64,000 bases of DNA from NCBI GenBank assembly GCA_016859345.1, contig CM029120.1, positions 7,889,501 through 7,953,500 of the forward strand, in the 5' to 3' direction. The stretch's first letter is position 1, and every line of letters starts with the position of its first letter. A program made the translations under genes and the position numbers. Source of the DNA: Istiophorus platypterus (Eukaryota > Chordata > Actinopteri > Istiophoriformes > Istiophoridae). Positions 12,432 through 23,156 of this stretch are shown one piece after another. The notes below the pieces were generated by a model. That model saw only the letters and a program-made list of their open reading frames with translations, did no database searches and was not told the origin of the DNA.

Positions 12432-15217
12432 ACTGCCCAACACGTTCCCATCTCCTATATTAGATAATGCACAGCCCACCATGTAAAGAGCAATAGATTA
12501 TTCTATTCCTGGTGACAACAGAGGAGAAAGGGGGAGGGGAGGAGGATTATAAAGACCAGAATGATGAGGAGGCTAATTTAAGTAGTTTGAAAATACAGGA
12601 GGGGGGGGCAGAGGTATAAAGAGAGGGAAGGAGGGAGTTAAGGCTTAATGGAAATAAGTTAATGTGGTAAGGTGCCAACTGTCAGGGAGTTTTTAAAATG
12701 TGTTTATATGTTACAGTTTTAGAACATGTATCCTGGAAAACAAAATGCCCTTTTCCTAATCCACTCTCCTCACCCCTGCTCCCTACGTAAATCTCTTCCC
12801 AGCACTAATGAACTATTATGACAAATTCTGAGAGTATATTTACAGTGTTGACAGAAGCTGCACTCCTCAGTCCCAGAGGGCCAGAACGAGTTATATATCA
12901 CCGTATTTTTCGCTCTACTCCCCCTGTCTCTGTCTCCTTCTCTGTTTCTAGTTGTAACTCTCCTTCTCTCCCACTTAGTCATATGGGGAATGACACATGT
13001 ATCTCTCATCCTCTCCCACAGAGGGAAGGGGCTGTGCCGCACTGCTATGTTCTGTGTGCTATATAGTTAGCAGAGCCTGTGGTGATGTATTGAGTGTAAT
13101 GGCCAACAGCGTTTGTTGAGATTAATTGATACTAATGGCTAACACAGTTAGCGGTGAGTGATGGCTGCTAAACCACAGACACACTTGAGGATTGGTCACA
13201 AATCAAGTTGCGACTTGGCTCCCACTGCAGCAACATGCGCCGTCTGCTCTGTCATCTACAGCGCAGTTTAAAACAAAAGCACTTTGTCCACCAGTTAGTT
13301 ATGAGCTGCACTGGGGGACATTATTCCAAACTGTGTCCCCAACAATTTCACATCTGAGATGCTAAACAGTAACTGCTCACATTCAAGTTAACTGTTGGGC
13401 ATTCGCCTTCCCATCTGTTTTAAAGTTATAAAGTATGCGCAGATTCTTAAGCTCTGCCCCTCTTTGGGACTTCCTGCAGGGATTCATTCGTTATTTCCTG
13501 TTTTATTTTGAAATTACTTACCTGGTGATTGCCCACCCTGCCAAAATTAGCTTTACCTGTTCCCCTCTTACCCCGGCCTTCCTCATGTATTTAGTGATGT
13601 GTTCCCCCTCAATCTTGTCACTTGGTCTGTTTTCATTCCTGGTTATGTTCCCCTGTGTTCCCAGTGAAGTATCCCGATGTGCTTATTAGCCTGTCTGCGT
13701 GAATTCCACTTTTTCCATGGATCTTTCTGTAAGCCTTAAGTCATCGTGCCAAAGTTCACATCGAAAAAAATCAACCAGAAAGTGTGTCATGCATCCCAAA
13801 CAGGTTAGTAAGGGAGCTCAGATAGCAACATTATGACAGGAAGTGACATGAACAATGGATGTGTGTAATGCCAGAGAGAGGAAGATTTAAGTGTAATCCA
13901 TCTTAATCGTGTCTTTGCAAAATCCAGACAAGAGATGCATGTGAACGCGAGGCATGGAGCCAGGGATGTAAAATAATTTTCACTAGTATAACTAAGAAGC
14001 AACTTAAAAGTTGGTGGAAGCTCTGAGCTAAGGCACATTTGCAAGAAAGGATTTTGTGACAATGCCTCACATTCAAATCTACAAACGTCAGCAAGAACTC
14101 TGCCAAAACTCCCCTAATAGGGCTCTGTTTTACCCGACAGAGCATCGGCATAATTTATTCAGAACCGAGTATTTCTTTGTGAACTACATTCTGTTAAGCG
14201 ACCGCTGCGCCACAAAAGCCTGACAGAGACAGGTTGAGTGGAGAGAAAGAATCGGACCCTGCTGCTTGAATTGACTTTCTTGTTTCAGATTATGAGAAAA
14301 CGTAATCCAGAGGGTTTGTTTGGAAAGAAGCAATTGCAGGTGCACATGAAGAATTTTGTTCCCGAATGAGACAAATTTTAATTTTGCAGACCAGGTGATG
14401 TGTAATTCCTGATGAACATAGGACTCAAACTAAATGGTTCATGACAGAAACCTCACCAGTTCATCAGTTCAAGTCACGTCACTATGGCATAAATTGATCC
14501 TCTTCTCCTCGGCTTCTGCCTCCTGTTAATCACAGAATGTGAATTGACAACTGTTTGAAAAAGTACCCATCATTCCCCTGGGCCAGGATGACTCATCTGG
14601 TATGGCTGCCACTCCATCACAGTGGGCTGTCCTAAAAAGGTTCCCTTCTACCTCCAATAACTCTATCATTGCTCCCATTCACCCCTCCATCACATTACTC
14701 ATTCTCTTTGACTGCGCCCCCATCTCTGAACTCGACCACTGGTCTTGCTCCGCCGAGACAAAGACTGTGTCATTGCTCCTCATCTCTTTCAACTACGCTG
14801 ACTGACAGCTCTGACAGCGTGAATGGTGGGAGAGGTTTTACTCTACGGTGCCTCCTCTACCTCCTGCTCCACTGGGTAATAAACTTTCCTCTGAGTGCAG
14901 ATGCCCCATTCATAAACACACACGGTCTACACGCACTGCCACCCCCCCCCCCTCCCGAATTCCCTCCCCATGACGGCTAAAATCTCGTCATCCCTCTGTG
15001 TCAGCATCGCTGTTGCAATCCTCACCCCATTAGCATAATATTCCCATTCCCTTGCTGCCTCATTCCTGCTCTATCAGACGAGCTGCTCTGGGAATCATAG
15101 TGGGATAAGCCCTGCGCACTCTCACTCTACTTCTCCTTCGACTCTCTCTATTCTTTTTTTTTCGCTCTCCCACTCCCATGCAACAACTCTATTAGAATTG
15201 AGTGAGTAAGGCTGTAA

Positions 15218-15220
<3 letters not shown>

Positions 15221-15258
<38 letters not shown>
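15221..15258. repeat. (GA)n microsatellite
   Basis: Pure GA run of 38 nt. Confidence 0.95.
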
Positions 15259-15261
<3 letters not shown>

Positions 15262-16343
15262 ATGAGATGCAGAGTAATGGTGGGAGAGATGGAGTGTAAC
15301 ACTGTCTGTTCACATGGCTGGCTGGCTCACACCACTTACCCCAATGATCTATAACGTGCTCTGTATTTTAACGCTTTTACCCTAGATGTGAAAAACACAT
15401 ACAGTGTCAAAGGGACAAATCTGCATCATGGCTCATGATACCAGTTTCCAATTTTCCATTTGTTTTTTTCTACTTTGTTGACACTCAGCATATCACGCTT
15501 GCATAGACCCAAATCTAACACTGCTTCAGTGAAAACACAGCCTAATTGCCATCTGCAATGACAACTAAAAGACATACTAACCATGCGGGAATGTCAGAGG
15601 GGGTTTGGTGTTTGTACCGGAGGGGCTGACCAGAGCGGTGTCGGGGACATCTAGATTGTTTGTTGGCACTTTGTAATTGCCTAAACTCCAGTAAGTGCAA
15701 GCAGCTCCACATCTAAGCAGCTGACTTTACTAAAATGCATCTGCTCTCTAAAAGAAAAGCAGCGGGGAAAAAAAAAAAAAGAAAGCGTAAAGCAAAGATA
15801 TTGATTTAGGACAACTCGCATTCTCTTTTAAAACACAACAAAGCTACACTAAATGATCAAAATTCAAAAGCACTTGCTGTGGATCCACAGGAGAAGCCAT
15901 GATCAGTTACCTTCAGTGAAAGGCTTCAACTTTGAAGCAGCTGCAGGAAACATGGAGCACGTATTTAAAAAATACAGTGCCATTAACACCAACTTGTGGC
16001 TGCACCTTTTGTTTTTGAGTAGCTTCTCCACCTGTTGTTCGACAGTAGCCTTTTTTTTTCCCTTATCTCCCCCCCCCCTCTCGGTGCAGCGAGTTAAAAA
16101 ACAATGCATTCAATTTTGATATGCAAGGTAATACTGCTGGGACGCACTACTGAAGTGAAAAATTGCAGACACTCCAAGGAAATTAAAATGACCTGAAAAT
16201 TCTAATAGATACGTTGACAGGAATATTGATTATTTATATACATCTTATTCTAGTCTAGAATTGTTTTTGACTGCATAACAAAACAGACTGTGCTTACATG
16301 TTTAGATATCTGATCACAATCTCATGTAAAAAAGTGTGGGCGA

Positions 16344-16345
<2 letters not shown>

Positions 16346-16432
<87 letters not shown>

Positions 16433-16440
16433 GTGTGTGG
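16346..16440. repeat. (TG)n microsatellite
   Basis: 95 nt of TG with one short TATATA interruption. Confidence 0.96.
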
Positions 16441-17067
16441 GAGGGGGGCATGACATTACCAACAGTGACCTTGTGCAACTCCATGGAGCGTCTTGGTCTG
16501 CCTCCGTGTTCCTCTTAGTCTGATTGCTACGCAGCAGCAATGTCACTGGACGGATGCGAATGATGGAGGACTTACTTAACTCCATCCAGCAAGGACAGGA
16601 TTAAGGAAGCACCATGTCCTACAAAACCTGAATGTCAAATGTGGGCCACCGCTGCGCCACATCCCCCTCTGTTGATGATTTGAAGTACAGAGCAGTGGTT
16701 CCAAAATGTGCGACCCCCCCAGCGAGACACATATTAATAGTTGCTCGCTGGCTACCTCGATGCAAAATATGGCAAAAAACAGTACCTTTCTTGCGAAAGT
16801 GTAACTACTGCACAAGAGTGTAGAGCTGCTTAGAGCTGACACACTGGACCATTTACCATGTGCTATGACAGTACGATAAACAGAGACAGGCTTTGCAGTA
16901 CACTTTAAGGGTCATTTCTAGTTGTTATGCAGAGTGTAGCTGATTAATTGCCTGGAAAGGGACCATGTGCAAAATATAGCAGGCTCAGTGACTGTGTGCG
17001 TGAGTGTGTGTGTGTGTGTGTGCATTTGTGCACGCGTGTGTGTGTGTGTGTGTGTATATATGAGTAA

Positions 17068-17460
17068 TCATGAAAGGAGCACATTTACTCGGGTACTGAC
17101 CTTATCATGTTTAAACAACTCCACACTTCTACTCCACTTCAATGCAGAGAAAAATAAAGCCCTTTTTGCTCCTCTGGTAATAATGAGCAGAACAGATGTA
17201 GGAGGACAATGCAGGTTAAGATTTTATGGATTAACTACACAACGGCACACAGAGTAGCTTAAATTATATCTCCACTTCGATCAACACGCATTGAAATGCC
17301 CCTCTACAATATCAGCAGTAGAATAATATGTATTGAATATACACAGGAAGGGGCCAATCCGCGTAATGGGTGATTTTACTTCTTGATACCTAATACGCGT
17401 TTTGCTTAAAAAAAATAGAAATATACTTTTATTCAAGTAAAAATCCAAAGTTGTCGTTTT
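17068..17460 (+). repeat. diverged copy of the same repeat type as 61390-61935
   Basis: TTTACTCGGGTACTG, ACTTCTACTCCACTTCAATGCAGAG, AGTAGCTTAAATTATATCTCC and GGGGCCAATCCGCGTAATGG occur in the order expected of that repeat. It ends about 240 nt before the cldn11 CCAAT box. Confidence 0.55.
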
Positions 17461-17552
17461 GTTCTTCCTCTCACTTAAGTAACACTTGCGCTGTCTCGGT
17501 GATCCCGACGCACATGCATGTGTAGATGTGTAGCACTCGCTGCCCACTGTGA

Positions 17553-17567
17553 GCAGTAGATGGCAGC
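17553..17567 (+). promoter_or_regulatory. CTCF-like motif upstream of cldn11
   Basis: GCAGTAGATGGCAGC agrees with the core CCASYAGRKGGCRSY at 14 of 15 positions. It lies about 230 nt before the predicted cldn11 start of transcription. Confidence 0.45.
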
Positions 17568-17703
17568 AGATTTCTTGTTAAGTCCTCCCGGCTCAGATAG
17601 ACGAGCCGTTCACTTCGGACGGGAGTCGCTGGATGAGGGAGCGGAGCTTTGCGCCCCGACCTTTCTGGAGAGACAGCGCAAGTGGGCATAAGCTAAGTAT
17701 CTG

Positions 17704-17800
17704 ATTGGCTGGAAGTTTTAGAGTAGTTTCTCCCTCCCCCCCTCCCTTACTGAACTTCCCCCCCTATAAAGCGTATGGTGATGCGAACGCTTCATTCTTT
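17704..17800 (+). promoter_or_regulatory. cldn11: cldn11 core promoter: CCAAT box, C-rich tract, TATA box, initiator
   Basis: An inverted CCAAT box (ATTGG, 17704-17708) lies about 88 nt, and a TATA box (TATAAAG, 17765-17771) about 29 nt, before an initiator match (TCATTCT, A at 17794). A C-rich tract at 17732-17747 could bind Sp/KLF factors. The spacing is textbook, so transcription most likely starts near 17794, giving a 5'UTR of about 239 nt. The start site is inferred from sequence only. Confidence 0.75.
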
Positions 17801-17826
17801 TTGAAGAGCGCAACAGAGCGAAATTG

Positions 17827-17865
17827 ATGGAATTACTGAGTTGGAAGGGAAAAAGTAAACTTTAA
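17827..17865 (+). CDS. upstream ORF in the cldn11 5'UTR (12 codons)
   Basis: The only ATG between the predicted start of transcription (17794) and the cldn11 start codon opens a 12-codon ORF, MELLSWKGKSKL, ending at TAA 17863-17865. The context is weak at -3 (T) but has G at +4. It stops 167 nt before the main ATG, a distance compatible with reinitiation. It may tune translation; whether it is translated is unknown. Confidence 0.4.
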   Translation: MELLSWKGKSKL

Positions 17866-18032
17866 CACTGGATTAACTTGTGTGGTGGAGTATCAGTTCT
17901 AGTATTAGAGCTCAGGCTGTGTCATTCCACATTTTTTGGTTAACCTTGCCAGGCATTCAAAAAAGTCCAGGTGTAACCTTCCCAACGGTCTGTGAACCCG
18001 GGACCAGTGCTCTTTTACGCACCGCTTGCGCC

Positions 18033-18258
18033 ATGGCGAACTCGTGTCTCCAGCTGAGCGGCTTTCTCATCAGCTCCCTCGGCTGGCTGGGCATAGTGAT
18101 CGCGACAGCCACCAATGAATGGGTGACTACCTGCAAATACGGTTTGAACACCTGCAAGAAGATGGACGAGCTGGGAGCCAAGGGACCTTGGGCGGAATGT
18201 GTCATCTCCACGGGACTTTACCACTGCGTCTCCCTGACGCAGATCCTGGACCTGCCAG
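18033..18258 (+). CDS. cldn11: cldn11 coding exon 1
   Basis: Encodes residues 1-75 plus the first base of codon 76: TM1 and most of the first extracellular loop with W30, C56 and C65. The donor is CCAG|GTAGAA. The reading frame stays open upstream to a GTG at 17880, but no in-frame ATG lies before 18033, so this start is the only reasonable choice. Confidence 0.95.
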
Positions 18259-18285
18259 GTAGAAATTTTTCTGTGTACATCCAAG

Positions 18286-18377
<92 letters not shown>

Positions 18378-18625
18378 ATTTATATATATATTTTAACAGT
18401 ATGGGTATACATGTGAATTTACTCTATTTTCTCACTTGATGTTTTGCAGTTAGTTAAGTCGTGTTATTTCCACCTCTGTTGTATCAAAGTCTAGAATTGG
18501 CCATTCTTATTCATTTCTGATTTCTCTATTGACCTATCAGATTAGTTATTTAACTCGTGTTTTTCTTTATTGTCCATGAGTTGTCCATGAGCGTTTCCCA
18601 CAAGTGTGACTTAATGATGGAAGTT

Positions 18626-18710
<85 letters not shown>

Positions 18711-21322
18711 GTTTGGGTTTTTTTTGACAGTACTATCATATGTTTCATGCAGTATATGTGATTTTTATAGCCTACATCCAGACGACCCGTGCCCTGATGA
18801 TCACAGGTTCAATCCTGGGTCTCCCAGCAGTGGGAATGCTCCTCATGTCCATGCCCTGCATCAGCCTCGGCGACGAACAGCAGAGCTCCAAGAACAAACG
18901 CACCGTTCTGGGTGGTGTGCTCATATTCATCGTCGGTAAGACGCCCAGCTTTGCTACATTCGCAACTTAGGCTGTTTAGTGGACAAGGCCAGGCCAAGGC
19001 CAGACAGAAAGCAAATCATAGCAGGTCACATTTTTTTTTTTTTTGCACTAACACACACAAACACACACACGCATCGAGGTCTTCGCCAACCTTTCCTGAC
19101 ACTGACCTCTTTTAACCCCACCTCAAACTCTCACAAGCAGCTGAGAGAGGAGGATGCTGAATATGGCTGTCTTCCTCTCTAGGGTCACACATAAGTACAC
19201 ACACTCACACACTTATATGTTCCTGTTCCATTTGACCCCCCCCCCCCATCCCACCACCACATTCCTGTCCTCCACCTACTCTCATCCACACCCTGCCTTT
19301 GTCCTAAATCGCATGGAAACTCACACCCATATATGCCCTGTTTATGATGCTTAAAAATATTTTACTGGTGCTGTGGCGTTTTCCAACGCCTTCGTCCCTC
19401 AAATTAAATTTTCCCCCGGTTTGATTGTTTGACCTTTCCACTCCCCATGTTAGAAATTGCCGAATTGTTTCCGACGTGTGCAGTACATCCCTTAGCCACA
19501 CACATCACCCTATGACCCACGTTACTGTAATTTTGCGTGCATACAAAATAGCTAAATCCCTTACTCAGTAAAAGATTTTCTGTTTGGTCCTGAGGTACAC
19601 TTTTATGCCAGGGAGGATTTATATGTGTGCTCAGCAGAATTAAAATCCACTTGTCACACTGCCTTTCATTGCCTGCGTACTGGCACCTTCCCAATTAGTT
19701 TGAGTCCAACTTTAATCTTTATTTTTTTTTTAGTGTCTTCTGAAGCATCACTTTGGAAGCTCTCAGTCCACACATTTTTGTGGATTCAGCTTTTGCTCAT
19801 TCTAATTGAATATATTAAAAAAAATTATTGGTGGTAAAATGACTTAACACTGTTGCTCTGTGTTAGCCTCTGATGCATAATGGCAAAAATCCAACATTTA
19901 CTACGGGTGATTCGTCCCTGTCAGGGGACTTCAATATTTATACAGGTCTTGGAGGAGGCTGCGCCCTTCCTCTGAAGTTGAAGGCAAAGCTTATGTAACA
20001 CAGTTTAGTTTCTGCTCACTAATATTATTCTACCCAGTCTGTCTCTCTGTCTTTCATTCCCTTGTGTCTTACATGAAGAATATATAAATATAATAAAACT
20101 GAAAGAGCTTCATTTTTTAAATGCTTCCTCTATTCTTGTTCTAGCTTTTAAGGGCGTTTTCAAAAATCTTACTGTAACTATACAGTTCTAGTTGCTATAG
20201 ATAGTATATATGCATCATGACAACACTTTAATGTTTTTAGCATTAGAAACTGCTGACAGCCTGAAGGGAATGTGGTTTACATGGTGTCCATTGCATGGAG
20301 GTTACAGTGTGTAGCCTTGGTATAACTCAAATATCTCATCTGTATCTCTACTGCGACTCATCTCACCTTATAAATATCATCAAACCTATTCATTCAGCCT
20401 TTATGCTTTCGGCTGCACCATTTTGCATCCCTAGTTTAATTACAATTTGTTATCTGGGATTCTTCTTCTTTGCCAGCTGAGTGTGATGATTATGATGTAC
20501 AGCAATTGCAAGCATTCACTTGCACTATTTTGCATCCCATCAATATTGTATGATTAGCCAGCCCATGAAAGCCTTATGTGGTGAAGCAAGATATATAGTA
20601 TAGTATAGTATAGTACAGTATAGTGTAGTATATGTGCTATTAATTTTTTCAGCAGTACCATTTTGCATTCCCAATATAATTAAGTGTTCAGTTTATGTAC
20701 GCTTGTGTATTGGCTACTTTTTTACTCCATCTTGCATCCCTAGCTTTATTATGTTATTAGCTATTCTCTGCCAGCAAGATGTATATTCATTATATTTACC
20801 ACCACCACTTATGATTCCCATTTTAATTGTTTTCTACATGCACGTCTTTAATATTACTTAAATATGTTAATAGGTTGCTTTTATTTGTACCATTTTGCAT
20901 CCCCAGTTTTATTATGTAGTTTGTATTTAAAAACCAGCCCGTTTATTTCAAATTTAATTACACATACTAAAGTAATTTAGATGTGTGTCTATGTTGCCTT
21001 CAGATGAACTATTACATAGTCCCAGCTTAACAGTTTTTCCGTTTCTTTTTCCCCAGCATTGTGTGGTATGGTATCCACGGTCTGGTTTCCCATCGGGGCC
21101 CACCATGAGCACGGCCTCATGTCGTTCGGCTTCTCCCTCTACACCGGCTGGGTGGGTACTATTTTCTCCCTGCTGGGTGCGTCCATCCTCATTTGCTGCT
21201 CTTCAGAGTCCTCCTCCTCCCGCGCCTACCAGGACAACAACCGCTTCTACTACTCCAAACAGGGAGGAGGCAACCAGCCAGCCGCCTCCTCCACCAATCA
21301 CGCCAAGAGCGCCCACGTCTGA
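18033..21322 (+). CDS. cldn11: claudin-11 (oligodendrocyte-specific protein), three coding exons
   Basis: CDS is the join of 18033..18258, 18771..18935 and 21057..21322: 657 nt, 218 residues plus TGA (human CLDN11 has 207). Both introns are GT-AG and in phase 1. The start has a strong Kozak context (GCCATGG) and gives the claudin-11-like N-terminus MANSCLQLSGF. Seen in the product: four membrane spans (about 8-27, 83-103, 120-141, 158-178); first extracellular loop with W30, the GxW motif at 51-53 and the cysteine pair C56/C65; a 40-residue cytoplasmic tail ending in AKSAHV, identical to the human C-terminus. Family knowledge: claudin-11 forms strands in CNS myelin, Sertoli-cell and stria basal-cell tight junctions. 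Oddity: the signature reads GPW, not GLW. It is convergent with slc7a14. Whether it is the 'a' or 'b' teleost copy cannot be told from this window. Confidence 0.96.
18288..18391. repeat. (AT)n microsatellite with short TG interruption
   Basis: Uninterrupted AT from 18288 to 18367, then a short TGTGTG stretch and a second short AT run to about 18391. Lies 30 nt after the exon 1 donor. Confidence 0.97.
18628..18710. repeat. (AT)n microsatellite
   Basis: AT dinucleotide run of 83 nt with one G interruption near 18695. It ends 60 nt before the exon 2 acceptor. Confidence 0.97.
18771..18935 (+). CDS. cldn11: cldn11 coding exon 2
   Basis: Encodes the end of loop 1 (AYIQTTRALM), TM2, the intracellular loop and the start of TM3. 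The acceptor is TTTTTATAG|CC and the donor GTCG|GTAAGA. This acceptor is preferred because it keeps the residue spacing of human claudin-11; an in-frame AG 18 nt upstream is a competitor (see findings). Confidence 0.92.
18936..21056 (+). other. cldn11: cldn11 intron 2
   Basis: 2121-nt intron with short CA runs at 19050-19070 and 19195-19212, a C run at 19237-19246, AT-rich DNA, a short TATAG repeat (20590-20632) and a degenerate repeat array at 20415-20915. No exon-like sequence was seen. Confidence 0.9.
20415..20915 (+). repeat. degenerate intronic repeat, five dispersed units
   Basis: The phrase CCATTTTGCATCCC followed by an AT-rich tail recurs, with small changes, at about 20416, 20524, 20657, 20727 and 20889. 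A shared neighbour (TTCT[T/C]TGCCAGC) follows the first and fourth units. Spacing is irregular (108, 133, 70, 162 nt), as expected of an old, eroded tandem array. Confidence 0.6.
21057..21322 (+). CDS. cldn11: cldn11 coding exon 3
   Basis: Encodes the rest of TM3, loop 2, TM4 and the C-terminal tail. It follows a strong pyrimidine tract (TTTTTCCGTTTCTTTTTCCCC then AG). The sequence NRFYYSKQ and the terminal HAKSAHV match the claudin-11 tail. The tail has an extra Ser-rich stretch (ESSSSR) and a Gly/Gln-rich insertion relative to human, which explains the greater length. Confidence 0.96.
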
Positions 21323-22650
21323 GTCAGGAGAGATTCTGAATCCCATGTGGATGTGTAGGGGACTGTAGCTAGTTTGTATATAGAGATTTATACACTAAAG
21401 CACACAAACACACGCATTCACATTCAGTACTATAACAATTACATACAAACCTACACAGGAAGAGAAGGAGACACATTGACACATTCATTCATGTTGGTTT
21501 TTATGTGAAAGAGAATACAAGAGTAAATTTTTTTTTGAATGAGGACAAAACATAAATCAAAGACATTCACACATCCAAACACACAAAGACTGTTTTTGCT
21601 GGAGCTCCTTTTTTTTTGCCAGTGGATTGTTTTTGTATCATAGAGCTCATCTTCCAGCCTCCTCATTTTTGGGCATGGTGTGGACTCACCATACTGTTAC
21701 ATAATTGTACAAGCTCCTGAGTAACTGCCTCCACAGTGGCCTGAAGTCCTGATTACCTGAGGCCTTGCAGACTGAAATACTGATCTTCTATATCACTTCT
21801 ATTTTTCTATTGTGCGCCTAGAGATGATATCTTACAAGTGCCTTTGTTGATAAATATATTTTTTATATTATAGTATCATGATCTATTGTTTTGATAAGAG
21901 CAGGGTATGATAGTGCTATGTTTGGAGCTAAAAACATGTCCTTTAACATTTTTTAAGTACGTTGATTTCTCTTTGATATTATTGTAGAACTCTCTGGTAT
22001 ATTTGCCTCTTGAGTGATAGACTTGATGTAAAAAAAAAACACGCAGCACTGTTTTTTCCTAGCGTCGGCAGGATGACAGTAGAATGATGAGAACATAAAT
22101 TTGATGGGAGAGCTTTAGCCAGCGGTTTTACGATCTGAATTAGAGCCTTAGTTATGTGCACTGACTTTGCAAAAATGGAGTACAAAATTTTCAGCCTTCG
22201 TTCATAAATCTGTCATCTAATAGTGATATTTCATAGCTCATGCTAAATTGCTCTTACACATCTCCTTGACTAACTTGCTTCTATTTTAGGTTTGGATAAC
22301 AACTGAGTGACAAAAAAGTTGCCTATCCCATAACCATGGAGTTACAAATTCCTCTCGAATTTATTAATCAGCCTTCTTCACAAAGAGTAGTTCTTACAAA
22401 GGTCTGTAGCTAAAAGTGTGTTTCACCAGAGTGCATAAAAAAGTCAGTATTATGTAGATTAGCTTCTTTTGAAGGAATGTGATGACTTGAATATTCAATA
22501 TCTCAAAATGGAACCTGATATTCCCAAGCTGAAGAAACCTGATATTTCCAACTCAGACCTGTATAGACACAGTATTAGCTGGTTATTTATTGTTTCACTG
22601 ATGTGCTATTGTTTGATTTTTCTATAATAAAGATAAAAAAAAAAGATTAA
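21323..22650 (+). other. cldn11: cldn11 3'UTR (predicted)
   Basis: About 1.3 kb of AT-rich DNA after the stop codon, without splice-like structure, running to the first convincing poly(A) hexamer. The length is inferred from that hexamer. Confidence 0.6.
22626..22631 (+). promoter_or_regulatory. cldn11: polyadenylation signal AATAAA for cldn11
   Basis: AATAAA about 1.3 kb after the stop codon, followed within 30 nt by A-rich sequence and then a T/G-rich stretch (CTTTTGTCTCG). A second AATAAA on the same strand near 23755 could give a longer form. Confidence 0.55.
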
Positions 22651-22993
22651 AAACTGCTTTTGTCTCGAGGGTGTCACACTGACATGATAAGACGTTCCCA
22701 TCAGCCGATCTCATGCAGCAGGCAGAGGGCAGGCGCGGTATGTGGTGTTTGTGTCTGTGTGTGTATGACATACTGCGTATCACGGCCCCGGAACAACCTG
22801 TCTATTGTGCTTTTTGATGCCGATTGGCAACACTGGACCATTAGTGTCAATGCTGGTGTGGAACCAAGCTGAGAACGGCGAGAAAACACGGGTTGTCACC
22901 AATGTATCGTATCTGTAATATGAGTTAACACATAGGAGCCTGTCACTAGGACTCTGAAAGCCAAATGCTGTGCAGGCCCTCCCCTGCTGACTG

Positions 22994-23026
22994 CACACAC
23001 ACACACACACACACGCACACACACAA

Positions 23027-23057
<31 letters not shown>

Positions 23058-23070
23058 CACACACACACAA

Positions 23071-23147
<77 letters not shown>

Positions 23148-23156
23148 TACACACAT
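22994..23156. repeat. (CA)n compound microsatellite
   Basis: About 163 nt of CA broken by regularly placed AA (CACAAACA) variants; the longest CA array here. It lies 0.35 kb after the predicted cldn11 poly(A) signal. Confidence 0.96.

Larger units (their letters stand above)
1..17067. other. gene-free region upstream of cldn11
   Basis: No open frame here resembles a protein family; the longer ones follow CA, CT or pyrimidine tracts. Contents apart from the listed repeats: a homeodomain-motif cluster near 3360-3410, nested inverted repeats at 7423-7471, C runs at 14943-14952 and 16071-16079, a G run at 10528-10537, and a stretch at 13480-13680 that vaguely resembles the end of an interspersed repeat. 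AT-rich, low-repeat segments such as 3190-4500 and 9600-9960 may hold conserved noncoding elements, which only comparison can show. Confidence 0.7.
18259..18770 (+). other. cldn11: cldn11 intron 1 with two long AT arrays
   Basis: 512-nt intron. About a third of it is two near-pure AT dinucleotide arrays (18288-18367 and 18628-18710). Nothing else is recognisable apart from alternative AG dinucleotides near the 3' end. Confidence 0.9.

Noticed and set aside
13480..13680. Possible LINE 3' end
   Set aside because: Only vague resemblance in word order; no reverse-transcriptase-like frame or terminal repeat, so not listed as an element.
17880..18032. In-frame 5' extension of cldn11
   Set aside because: Open but without an ATG (only GTG at 17880); the claudin N-terminus begins properly at the Kozak ATG at 18033.
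18709..18939. Alternative frame over cldn11 exon 2
   Set aside because: A shadow of the exon in another phase; the claudin frame is the conserved one.
22994..23156. CRISPR-like regular repeat
   Set aside because: Simple CA repeat with AA variants, no spacer-repeat structure, and the genome is eukaryotic.
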